From NCBI GenBank assembly GCA_964390695.1, contig CAYMKI010000001.1, positions 10,810-74,809 on the forward strand: a DNA stretch of 64,000 nucleotides. The letters run 5' to 3'. A program made the position numbers and the translations under genes. This document shows, piece after piece, positions 1 to 8,012 of this stretch; the stretch's first letter is position 1, and each line of letters starts with the position of its first letter. Below the pieces are notes generated by a model that saw only the letters and a program-made list of their open reading frames with translations, ran no database searches and had not been told where the DNA came from. Origin of the DNA: CAWACC01 sp964390695 (GTDB taxonomy: Bacteria; Chlamydiota; Chlamydiia; Chlamydiales; Parachlamydiaceae).

Positions 1-678
1 CTCATAAAGCTTATCTTCGGTCACTTCAGAGTTCAACAAATCCAGCAATCCATTCTTGGATTCGATGGCTTCGTCATTGTAGTAGATGGTTAAGCCCGTA
101 TTCAGATAAGCATAATGCCACATTCTCTTGAGAACATATTCCTTTTGATACCTGGCTTTTTTAAATATTTCCGCATCGGGAACAAATTCTATATACGTTC
201 CATTCAGTTCCTTAGTAGTTCCGCTCTTTTGATCTTTAAGCAGTCCCTGCTCAAACCTTGCTTCCATGTACTGACCATCGCGGTGGCTGCGCACTAAAAA
301 ATGGCTAGCCAAAGCATTCACAGCTTTGGTGCCCACGCCATTCAACCCGACAGAAAATTGGAACACGTCGTCATTATATTTTGCACCGGTGTTAATCTGG
401 CTGACGCAATCGACAACTTTTCCTAAGGGTATCCCTCGCCCATAATCGCGCACGGAAACTTTAGAAGTCTCTTCATCGAGACTCACAATAATTTTTTTTC
501 CATGCTTCATGATAAATTCATCGATGCTATTATCGATGATCTCTTTTAGCAAAATATATATGCCATCATCAGGATGTCCGCCATCTCCCAGACGGCCAAT
601 ATACATGCCGGGACGCAAGCGTATGTGGGCCAACGCATCCAGAGTTTGCACTGTACTTTCATCGTATTGCTTCGCCAT
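1..678 (-). CDS. DNA topoisomerase type IIA subunit B, second GyrB/ParE-like protein (5' part only)
   Basis: The first 226 residues are visible; the gene runs off the left edge. It is the ATPase subunit of a type IIA topoisomerase (GHKL fold). The N-terminus carries the family box LRPGMYIG near residue 21. The Mg-binding Asn lies in EIIDNSIDE (N50), followed by DYGRGIP and the ATP-lid motif GLNGVGTKAVNA. The opening MAKQYDESTVQTLDALAHIR style matches the second chlamydial GyrB-like protein (CT661 type, paired with a GyrA-like protein) better than housekeeping GyrB. The start is the ATG at 676-678. Family assignment is firm; ParE-like versus GyrB role is inference, because the C-terminal TOPRIM part is outside the window. 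Confidence 0.88.
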   Translation of the reverse strand, partial: MAKQYDESTVQTLDALAHIRLRPGMYIGRLGDGGHPDDGIYILLKEIIDNSIDEFIMKHGKKIIVSLDEETSKVSVRDYGRGIPLGKVVDCVSQINTGAKYNDDVFQFSVGLNGVGTKAVNALASHFLVRSHRDGQYMEARFEQGLLKDQKSGTTKELNGTYIEFVPDAEIFKKARYQKEYVLKRMWHYAYLNTGLTIYYNDEAIESKNGLLDLLNSEVTEDKLYE

Positions 679-813
679 TATCACCTACTGAAATTAAAAC
701 GTAATTTACAAGGGAAAATATACCTCAATCTGGATATAAAGATCCACCTTCAAAATTATTTTTTTGTATCTATACCAGCTTTTGACTTCATAAAGTCACA
801 TATACTCATTTAG

Positions 814-1791
814 TTATGTGTTAGAGGGATTAATGAGCAGTGATACATAGGCCGGGTTGAGCTTTTCACTCGCAAGATATTGCACTAAGTTCTGCCTAAA
901 ATCCGAGCCCGCAGTGATATTACCCTGAAATCGCTCTCTTATCATGTGCATCCAAATTGAATCGGGATTTAAGGTCTTCTCTAGAATCTTTGGCATCAAC
1001 TTCTCTACCAAGCCCTTATTTTTCATCTCTTTGACTATTGTTTCCCACCGATCCATTGTGATAGCTCCCAAAGATTCAAAAAAAGAACGAATATCTTCAG
1101 ATTCCAAACAGGAAGCACATATATTATTCAAGCACAAGATCGCTTCTTTATGTTTAGATTGAAGCAGGTATTTCATAGCCAATGTGAATAACCCCTTGGC
1201 TCCCTGAGCCGTAAAACGTATTTTTATTGCCACTTTATAGCTCTTCTCCAAATCGTCCATGCGCAGATGGTGTTTGAAAATATCTTCATAAGTTTGAATA
1301 ATATACTTTTCAGCAATATGAAAGCCTTCCTTTTTTGTGTCCAAATTATTATTTTTTAGCACAGTAATGCCTTCTTGTTCGGCTTTTTGCAAAATATACT
1401 CGCGTAGGGTTTTCTGCATGATCTTTAAAGTATTTATATATTTCTGTGTATCTTTTTCGAAGCTTTGAAATCCCCTGAATATTTCTGAGTCCATCATTTT
1501 AAAGTGGGAAATATTCTGCATGAGGTTAGCAATGGCACAAAGCCTCTCTTGAGGAGTTTTTTGTTCGACAGGCAGTTCACAGATCTTGCCTTGATAGATT
1601 GCCCAGATGGCTTTCAATTGTTCCTTTGACATCTGTTTGGGTATGGTAAGTTGAAAACCTTCCGTCGTACCAATGATTTGAGTGTGATCTTTGGAATTAT
1701 CCTCTTGTTTTCCCATACGGATCAAATAATTGCCTGAAGCAATGCTCTTAGATACTGTATCGAAACCATCGACCAAATTATGCAAAGACAT
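814..1791 (-). CDS. Hypothetical protein, 325 aa, mostly helical
   Basis: I do not recognise this protein. It is soluble-looking, without signal peptide or membrane segment, rich in Lys, Glu and Leu. The middle and C-terminal parts look like amphipathic helices, which would fit a helical-repeat or chaperone-like fold. It contains six cysteines without a metal-binding spacing. It diverges from malQ, with about 100 bp of AT-rich sequence between the two starts. Length, codon use and an uninterrupted frame support a real gene. It may be a lineage-specific chlamydial protein or effector, but nothing in the sequence proves secretion. Confidence 0.65.
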   Translation of the reverse strand: MSLHNLVDGFDTVSKSIASGNYLIRMGKQEDNSKDHTQIIGTTEGFQLTIPKQMSKEQLKAIWAIYQGKICELPVEQKTPQERLCAIANLMQNISHFKMMDSEIFRGFQSFEKDTQKYINTLKIMQKTLREYILQKAEQEGITVLKNNNLDTKKEGFHIAEKYIIQTYEDIFKHHLRMDDLEKSYKVAIKIRFTAQGAKGLFTLAMKYLLQSKHKEAILCLNNICASCLESEDIRSFFESLGAITMDRWETIVKEMKNKGLVEKLMPKILEKTLNPDSIWMHMIRERFQGNITAGSDFRQNLVQYLASEKLNPAYVSLLINPSNT

Positions 1792-1815
1792 AATAGTGTC
1801 TCCTCATGTTAATAT

Positions 1816-1840
1816 TCTGTTGCTATAATAAAAAAAAGTA
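1816..1840 (+). promoter_or_regulatory. Candidate extended -10 promoter for malQ
   Basis: TGCTATAAT at 1821-1829 is a perfect extended -10 element (TGnTATAAT) on the plus strand. A start of transcription near 1836 would give malQ a leader of about 55 nt. No good -35 hexamer lies 17 bp upstream, which is usual for extended -10 promoters. Assigned by eye. Confidence 0.4.
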
Positions 1841-1891
1841 TATATCCGAAATAGGGTAGTTCTTCAATAACATTAACATTAATCAAATGGA

Positions 1892-3484
1892 ATGTTTATG
1901 CTCGCACATGCAAATCATCTACTAAAAACTGCCGCGGGTAGAGAGTGGAAAAGGATAGGCGTAAAACACCATCATGGCATCAACGTCCCCTTATTTGCTT
2001 TGCACTCGCAAACAAGCTGCGGCCTCGGAGAGTACTATGATTTGATTCCCTTGATTCGCTGGTGCAAACAAATAGGCTGGGATGTCATCCAGCTCTTACC
2101 TTTAAACGACAACGGCCCAGACACTAGCCCCTACTGTTCTTTATCGGCGAATGCCCTGAATCCCATGCATTTGACACTCTCTCAACTTCCTTATCTAGAG
2201 GCCATGCCCAACAGCGCAATGCGCCTTAAAGAACTCCAAAAGCTGAATGCAACTCAACGCATCGATTATCCCACCGTCTTTGCCGCCAGACGAAATTTTC
2301 TAAAAGATTACTTTTCTTCGGTGGGAGAGCAGATTATATCTACCTATGACTATCTGCTTTTTCTCAGCCGATATCCTTGGATCGAAACCTATGCGCTATT
2401 CAAAGCCATAAAATTCGACAGGCAGTGGCAGGGTTGGGAAAGCTGGCCGCCCGAAATCAAAAATGCCGGAGCCAAAGAGTATTTTACGCTGCTGCGTCAA
2501 TTCAAAGACGAGGTGAATCTGCAAAAATGCCTGCAATACCTGTGCTTTCAACAAATGACCGAAGTCAAAAGCATCGCAGAACAGCACAATATCCTTCTTA
2601 AAGGCGACATCCCCATCCTCATCAACAAGGAAAGCGCGGATGTGTGGCATCAAAGACGTTTTTTCCATCTGGATTACGTGGCGGGAGCGCCGCCGGACAT
2701 GTATGCCCAGGAAGGGCAAAAATGGGGCTTTCCCTTATATAATTGGGATACACTGGAAAGCGACCACTACAACTGGTGGAAAGTGCGGCTGAATATCGCT
2801 AGCCATTTCTACCATGTCTACAGGATAGACCATATCGTCGGTTTTTTCAGAATTTGGGGCATCGCACAAGACCAACCGGCGAAAACCGGCCGCTTTTATC
2901 CCTCGGATACTTCCTTATGGATACCGCAAGGAAAAAAAATCCTGGAGATGATGCTGGAAAACTGCCTGATGCTGCCGATAGGCGAAGACCTCGGAACCGT
3001 ACCTCCGGAGGTACGGTTATGCCTCAAAGATCTGGGCATCAGCGGCACCAAGGTGATGCGTTGGGAACGAAACTGGGAAACAGATAAAAGCTATATCCCT
3101 CTGGATCAATACATTCCCGAAAGCATGACGACCGTTTCCACCCATGATTCGGAAACTCTGAAGCTTTGGTGGAAAAACCATCCCGAAGATGTGCAGGAAT
3201 TCTGTAAATTTAAAGGCTGGAAAATGACGCCGGAATTAAATAGCGAAAATCATGAGGAAATCCTGCGGGACAGCCACCACACCGGCAGCCTCTTTCACAT
3301 CAACCTTCTCAACGAGTACTTAGCCCTGATCCCCGGAATGACTTGGCCCAAAGAGGAAGATGAACGTATCAATATCCCGGGCCTCATATCCGAATTTAAT
3401 TGGTCTTATCGTTTTAAACCCAGCCTTGAAGAAATCACTTCGAATGAAGCCTTAGGACAAAAACTGCAAAATATCATCCGGTAA
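1892..3484 (+). CDS. malQ: 4-alpha-glucanotransferase (amylomaltase, GH77)
   Basis: Transfers alpha-1,4-glucan segments between maltodextrins in cytoplasmic glycogen turnover. At 530 aa it has the usual bacterial MalQ length. Family motifs are in order: VIQLLPLNDNGPDTSPYC near the N-terminus, YRIDHIVGFFRIWGI with the nucleophile Asp of GH77, PIGEDLGTVPP with the acid/base Glu, and VSTHDSETL with the third catalytic Asp. In Chlamydia malQ sits beside the scc1/copN block; here it is about 24 kb away from it, so the local order has been rearranged. The start is the ATG at 1892; an extended -10 promoter lies upstream. Identification is firm. Confidence 0.95.
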   Translation: MFMLAHANHLLKTAAGREWKRIGVKHHHGINVPLFALHSQTSCGLGEYYDLIPLIRWCKQIGWDVIQLLPLNDNGPDTSPYCSLSANALNPMHLTLSQLPYLEAMPNSAMRLKELQKLNATQRIDYPTVFAARRNFLKDYFSSVGEQIISTYDYLLFLSRYPWIETYALFKAIKFDRQWQGWESWPPEIKNAGAKEYFTLLRQFKDEVNLQKCLQYLCFQQMTEVKSIAEQHNILLKGDIPILINKESADVWHQRRFFHLDYVAGAPPDMYAQEGQKWGFPLYNWDTLESDHYNWWKVRLNIASHFYHVYRIDHIVGFFRIWGIAQDQPAKTGRFYPSDTSLWIPQGKKILEMMLENCLMLPIGEDLGTVPPEVRLCLKDLGISGTKVMRWERNWETDKSYIPLDQYIPESMTTVSTHDSETLKLWWKNHPEDVQEFCKFKGWKMTPELNSENHEEILRDSHHTGSLFHINLLNEYLALIPGMTWPKEEDERINIPGLISEFNWSYRFKPSLEEITSNEALGQKLQNIIR

Positions 3485-3597
3485 AGTTGGGTTTCAAATA
3501 CCTCTCCTTCGTCGAGGTATCTGAACTGTTAGGTTTAAAATACTGTAAAAAGCTGCCTTGAGCTTCCAAATGATCCTTTTGTCCATTGAGCTTCTCA

Positions 3598-4299
3598 CTA
3601 TTTTGGTTTGTGAGTTGTTAACCATTCTTGAATTTCAGCTTTCAATTTCTCATCGGGCTTGCAAGCCGATAATTCATAGATTATACGAGTCTGCGGATCA
3701 ATAAACTTTCCCGTGTCTTTATTGGTGATGCGCTCTAAAGTCCTGTAATCATAGACATGGTCCTGATGGTTTAGGGGGGTGCGATAAGGATTTTTCATGA
3801 CTTCGAAATAGATGGGATCCAAGAAATTTTCTGGGGGCTCTTCTTCAATTAATTCCTTCACATAATTTGCAGAACCCATTATCCCACGAATAATTGTGCC
3901 AACAGAACCGCCATTTTCACAGATGACAATGCCTCCTGGGATTTCAAAAGTGACCTCCTGGATGTGGCCACCATTCACAATGACAATTTGAGGTCTTTGG
4001 GTTGCGCTCACTTCAGATTTCGTAGGAAGCTCATTATGTTTGGCTTTTTCGACAATACTTAACACTTGCTGCAAATTTTGAACTTTAGATAGGGTTTTTT
4101 GTTCAAAGCTTAAGCCGGCCACATGTATTCTTCCATTCATATTGCACATGTCATTTGAGGTGACTTTAACTTTTCCTCCATCAAAACTAGAACAACATGT
4201 AATTCCTGTATTCTTAGAACGAAAATCAAGGCGTTGACCATACAGATTTGTTAGCGCTTCTTCTGAAGGGAGTGTGTAAAAACTAGAACTCAGATCCAT
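3598..4299 (-). CDS. U-box domain protein, candidate E3 ubiquitin ligase effector
   Basis: 233 aa. The last ~75 residues (about 157-230) read as a U-box: FLDPIYFEVMKNPY at the start, a VYDYRTLERI segment where the family has YdRxxIxxW, a DPQTR turn (family cP.Tr), and a closing helix LKAEIQEWL. The U-box is a RING-like fold held by salt bridges rather than zinc, and recruits E2 enzymes. The N-terminal ~150 residues are unique; residues 103-135 are a Gly-rich beta-like stretch. Bacteria have no ubiquitin, so a U-box protein in an intracellular bacterium is most simply a secreted effector. The domain call is from motif reading only; secretion is inference. Confidence 0.72.
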   Translation of the reverse strand: MDLSSSFYTLPSEEALTNLYGQRLDFRSKNTGITCCSSFDGGKVKVTSNDMCNMNGRIHVAGLSFEQKTLSKVQNLQQVLSIVEKAKHNELPTKSEVSATQRPQIVIVNGGHIQEVTFEIPGGIVICENGGSVGTIIRGIMGSANYVKELIEEEPPENFLDPIYFEVMKNPYRTPLNHQDHVYDYRTLERITNKDTGKFIDPQTRIIYELSACKPDEKLKAEIQEWLTTHKPK

Positions 4300-4794
4300 A
4301 TGTAAATTCCTCTATTTTGGATGTTAAATTTACTCGATGTATGCACACTATGTTTGAACGAAACAGGAACGCATAGAAACGCTAATAATTTTTTTATTAT
4401 AAAGGTATATATATATGTCCACAGCTACATAAAGAAACAGTGTAGACTCTAAAATGCAGGCTTGAAAAAGCCTGCATTTTACAGCCGAGATCTAGCGGAG
4501 CAAGGCCTGGGTTACAATGAAATAAAAGATTGAGTCCTGGAAAGGACGACATGAATTAATTCCAAAGGGCTGTAACATTAAGGCTTTTCAAGCCTGTACC
4601 TTATCGTGCCTGCTCTTAATTTAAAAACTTTAAATACCTAAGTATAACATTTCTATAATCTTCTCGAGTTAATAATAAATTAAAAAACTATTTATTAAAA
4701 AAGCTTAACACCATATATTTAAGCGATTACACAACTATCTAGTTTCAGAATAAATATCTTGAATTTAATCAGGTGATGACTTTTAATTTATTTT
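4300..4794. other. Intergenic region between U-box gene and transglutaminase-like gene
   Basis: A 495-bp gap between divergently transcribed genes. It is AT-rich apart from a 142-bp inverted-repeat element (4456-4597). No open reading frame with coding character and no tRNA-like fold is seen. The flanks presumably hold the promoters of both neighbouring genes. Confidence 0.6.
4456..4597. repeat. MITE-like element with ~30-bp imperfect terminal inverted repeats
   Basis: The left arm (4456-4486) begins gcaggcttgaaaaagcct and ends ttacagcc. The right arm (4568-4597) begins ggctgtaa and ends ttttcaagcctgt. Their reverse complements match over about 30 bp with one gap and a few mismatches. The left arm also folds by itself into a perfect 13-bp hairpin at 4451-4480 (aaaatgcaggctt / aagcctgcatttt). 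The 80-bp interior has no coding potential. It resembles a non-autonomous mobile element or a conserved RNA hairpin. Confidence 0.6.
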
Positions 4795-6339
4795 ATGGTC
4801 ATACGCATTATATTTTTTATATCTTGCCTGTTTTTTGGGGGTATTAACCCAGTGATATCGCAACCTTCTTCCCAAAAACTGCGCGCCTTATACAATAGCC
4901 TCGACGAAAAATCCGCGGCGCAACACCTCGCTTTCTATCGGCTTTACGGAGAAACGCCCGAGGGGCAAAAAGCCCTGCAGCACGCTTGGCTTTTATTAAC
5001 TGAAACCCCGTCCAGCTTAAATGCCGAGCTAAAATTGTTTCCGGATTTTGATCTCTCGATCGATGCCATCATGAGCCTGGTCCATCGGCAACCCAGCGCG
5101 CCTCTACCCGATCTCTCTGAAGCTCAACTGCGAATGATCGAAACCTTGGGGCAAACCCTTTTAAATCGAAAATTGAAAGGCTATGGTATCCAGAATGAAC
5201 AATATCTTATCCACCTCCCTCCCGAAGACATCGACCTAGCTAGAGGCTTATTGCTATCACAGTGGGGAAATGCTGACCTCGTAAAGATAAGAAGTTATGA
5301 AGCTGTGTTAGATTTAATCGCCTTGCAAATACGCGCTAAATTCGCACCTGGAGCTACGGCCGAAGATAAAATCCGCAGCATCAATGCCTTCATCTTTGAA
5401 GAAATGAAATTCAAATTTCCACCGCATTCCTTATATGCCAAAGATATTGACGTCTATACCTTTTTGCCTTCCGTGCTCGATTCGCGACGAGGCGTCTGCT
5501 TGGGAGTTTCCATATTGTACTTATGCATCGCCCAACGCCTAGGCATAACCCTGGAAATGGTGACTCCGCCCGGGCATATCTACATCCGCTACCATGAAGG
5601 CGATAAGCTTATCAATATCGAAACCACAGCCCGCGGCATCCACTTGGACTCCGAAGAGTATCTTGGAGTGAATACGCGTTCGCTGCAAATGAGAAACATC
5701 AAAGAAGTCATCGGTCTTGCCCATTTTAATGAAGCCTCGGTGCATTGGCAGCAGCAAGACTTTGCAAAAGCCCTGCAAAGTTACCAAAAAGCCGCCCTTT
5801 ACTTACCCGAAGATCAACTGCTCACAGAGCTAACCGCCTATACACACCTGATCCTAGGCGATGAAGAGAAAGGCAGCTCTATGTTGAAAACTGTGCAGCA
5901 TCATCTTCCCGATTATGCCGTTTCCAAAAGCAGCCTAGCCGAAGACTATCTGACAGGCGCAACCGATGGCCCAAGCATTAAAACCGTCTTTATGCATGTT
6001 GATGAAACCCGACAATCCATCTTAAAGAAAAAATCCGCCCTGGAAGAAGTGCTGCATCAACACCCAAAGTTTCGGGAGGGGCTGCTCAGCTTAGCCATCT
6101 GCTGGCTGCAGCTTCATCGTTCCGGAGAGGCTTTGGAGATTTTACAGCGATACCACGAATTAGATAATCAAAATGCAGAGGTAGAATACTATTTGACGAT
6201 TTTAAATGCCGAAAGAGAAAACCTCCCTCAAGCTTGGAAGCATCTGCATCAAACCGAAAAGCTGCTACAACAGCGCGAATATACTTCCAAAACTCTTGTG
6301 AAGCTACGCAAGTCCTTAACCTCCCTCTGCAAGGAATAA
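4795..6339 (+). CDS. Exported transglutaminase-like (SirB1-type) protein with TPR-like C-terminus
   Basis: 514 aa with an N-terminal signal peptide (hydrophobic stretch ~3-20, likely cleavage after VISQ). Residues ~165-285 form a transglutaminase-like core of the SirB1 type: RRGVCLGVS (C235), PPGHIYIRY (H261) and INIETTARG (E276) provide a Cys-His-acid arrangement. Residues ~305-510 look like TPR repeats, for example FAKALQSYQKAALYLPEDQ. Function in the SirB1 family is poorly defined; some members are probably non-catalytic scaffolds. The next gene encodes an NlpC/P60 protein, which would fit a role at the envelope. Domain reading is good; the biological role is open. Confidence 0.75.
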   Translation: MVIRIIFFISCLFFGGINPVISQPSSQKLRALYNSLDEKSAAQHLAFYRLYGETPEGQKALQHAWLLLTETPSSLNAELKLFPDFDLSIDAIMSLVHRQPSAPLPDLSEAQLRMIETLGQTLLNRKLKGYGIQNEQYLIHLPPEDIDLARGLLLSQWGNADLVKIRSYEAVLDLIALQIRAKFAPGATAEDKIRSINAFIFEEMKFKFPPHSLYAKDIDVYTFLPSVLDSRRGVCLGVSILYLCIAQRLGITLEMVTPPGHIYIRYHEGDKLINIETTARGIHLDSEEYLGVNTRSLQMRNIKEVIGLAHFNEASVHWQQQDFAKALQSYQKAALYLPEDQLLTELTAYTHLILGDEEKGSSMLKTVQHHLPDYAVSKSSLAEDYLTGATDGPSIKTVFMHVDETRQSILKKKSALEEVLHQHPKFREGLLSLAICWLQLHRSGEALEILQRYHELDNQNAEVEYYLTILNAERENLPQAWKHLHQTEKLLQQREYTSKTLVKLRKSLTSLCKE

Positions 6340-6395
6340 GCGGAAATTTTACCTTGAAAAAATTCCATGTTTGATTTAGCCTCCAAGTTTCGGCT

Positions 6396-7205
6396 ATGAA
6401 AAATTACATCTATACTCATATTCCCGTCTTAACTATGAGAGAAACCCCAAGCCTGCATTCAAAGGTGGTTTCACAATCTCTCCTGTCTGAACAGGTCGAA
6501 ATTCTCGACATACACCAAGACCGCTCCTATATAATGACTCCGGATAACTATACTGGCTGGGTGGATAGCAACGCTCTCGTCCGACTTGATAGACCCTTTC
6601 AAGTAGACCTTAAAACCTCAAGAATCTCCTCGCATATCTACCGGGAGGCTGATACTGAATATGGTCCCGCCTTTACACTGCCTTATGGTTGTCAGTTAGC
6701 ATCTGTAGATAGTTCAGATGCGCGTTGGATTCAAGTATCCATCCCCTCAGGAGAAAAGTTGTATATCCAAAGAGGAGACGTCTCGCCGCAAACTCCCCTA
6801 ACCGCTCCATCTGAACTTATCCCTTTTGCCCATCGTTTTCTTGGATTGCCCTATACATGGGGCGGACGCTCCAGCTTTGGATTCGATTGCTCAGGATTTG
6901 TGCAAATGCTGTATGCTCAATTAGGAATGCTTTTAAAACGGGATGCTAGGCTGCAAATCCTTGATGAACGCTTCCAAACTGTTCTCATGGATGCTCTTAA
7001 AGCCGGCGATCTGCTGTTTTTTGGAAAATCCGAAGCCGTTATATCCCACGTAGGAATGTGTTTAGATGAACAGAGATTCATCCACGCCACTTCAAGGGAA
7101 TTGCAACCTTGGATCAGGATCAGCCATATCACGGATGCGGAATGGAGCGGACACCCCACCTGCTACTATCCTTACCGCATAGCCAAACGTACAATAATGT
7201 TCTAA
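6396..7205 (+). CDS. NlpC/P60 cysteine peptidase with SH3-like domains
   Basis: 269 aa. Residues ~1-130 contain two SH3b-like segments (VLTMRETPSLHSKVVS; then a second around 75-130). The C-terminal NlpC/P60 domain has LGLPYTWGGRSSFGFDCSG with catalytic C165, then VISHVGMC (H218) and FIHATS (H230). Members cleave gamma-D-glutamyl-diaminopimelate bonds in peptidoglycan stem peptides. No signal peptide is evident, as in the chlamydial NlpC/P60 protein and YkfC-like recycling enzymes. It lies 56 nt downstream of the transglutaminase-like gene and 25 nt before the adenosyltransferase, so the three may be co-transcribed. Confidence 0.88.
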   Translation: MKNYIYTHIPVLTMRETPSLHSKVVSQSLLSEQVEILDIHQDRSYIMTPDNYTGWVDSNALVRLDRPFQVDLKTSRISSHIYREADTEYGPAFTLPYGCQLASVDSSDARWIQVSIPSGEKLYIQRGDVSPQTPLTAPSELIPFAHRFLGLPYTWGGRSSFGFDCSGFVQMLYAQLGMLLKRDARLQILDERFQTVLMDALKAGDLLFFGKSEAVISHVGMCLDEQRFIHATSRELQPWIRISHITDAEWSGHPTCYYPYRIAKRTIMF

Positions 7206-7230
7206 CTTTATAATCAATAGGAGCTAAACG

Positions 7231-7821
7231 ATGAAAATCTATACAAAAACCGGAGATAAAGGGGAAACTTCCCTATTTACCGGTCAAAGAGTGCCCAAAA
7301 ACGATCCTTTTATGGAAGCTCTTGGCACAGTAGACGAATGCAACTCAGCTATCGGTGCAGCCTTGGCTTTGCTGCCTTCCCAAGGACCTTTTGAATATGT
7401 GAAGGAACAGTTGATGCTGATTCAACATACACTTTTCGACCTTGGGGCAGCCTTAGCCACTCCCCTCACTACTGCGGCCACAGCAAAAATCAACAAAACC
7501 CGCTTTGATCACGAGGGCGTAGAACTATTGGAAAAGTGGATGGACCACTGGAACGAGCACCTACCGAAGCTGCACGCCTTCATTTTGCCCGGAGGCCATC
7601 CTAGTGGAGCTATGCTGCACTTAGCCCGCAGCATATGCAGGAGAGCTGAAAGGACCGTATTGCCCATTTATAAAGCCGGAGACGCCTCTGATAATGTCTT
7701 GGTATACCTGAACCGTCTATCCGACTATCTGTTTATCATTTCCAGATACGTCAACCATTTATCCTATACCCCTGAAGCAAAATGGGAGCAACATAAGCAC
7801 GACCTGTCTATAAACAATTAA
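7231..7821 (+). CDS. Cob(I)alamin adenosyltransferase, PduO type
   Basis: 196 aa. Makes adenosylcobalamin from cob(I)alamin and ATP. The N-terminal ATP-binding signature IYTKTGDKGETSLFTG is canonical. The C-terminal half has LPGGHPSGAMLHLARSICRRAER, containing the conserved R-x-x-x-R-R-A-E-R block of the active-site helix. The ribosome binding site AGGAG lies 9 nt before the ATG. No cobalamin biosynthesis or B12-dependent mutase gene is visible in this window, so salvage is the likely setting. Confidence 0.93.
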   Translation: MKIYTKTGDKGETSLFTGQRVPKNDPFMEALGTVDECNSAIGAALALLPSQGPFEYVKEQLMLIQHTLFDLGAALATPLTTAATAKINKTRFDHEGVELLEKWMDHWNEHLPKLHAFILPGGHPSGAMLHLARSICRRAERTVLPIYKAGDASDNVLVYLNRLSDYLFIISRYVNHLSYTPEAKWEQHKHDLSINN

Positions 7822-7850
7822 TCCGGAGGCGGGGGAGGACACATCTGCAC

Positions 7851-8012
7851 ATGCTAGGCTGTTGCTGGGGTGTCGCCCTTTCCTGCCTCAACGTCAACAA
7901 CAACTATGACAATGCCAACGATCTTGAGTCTATTAGTTTACGCTTTAAGAAAGAGTCAGAATTTTCAGGTTGTTTGGCTATAGGCAATAGCTGTATGCAT
8001 GTCTGGAAATAG
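7851..8012 (+). CDS. Possible small ORF (53 aa), uncertain
   Basis: An ATG at 7851 opens a 53-codon frame beginning MLGCCWGVALSC and containing a NVNNNYDNAND stretch. It ends inside the 3' end of the antisense SulP gene. A purine-rich GGGGGAGGA lies upstream but too far for a good ribosome site. The frame could be chance or the remnant of a longer gene. I list it only because the 143-bp gap has no other content. Confidence 0.15.
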   Translation: MLGCCWGVALSCLNVNNNYDNANDLESISLRFKKESEFSGCLAIGNSCMHVWK

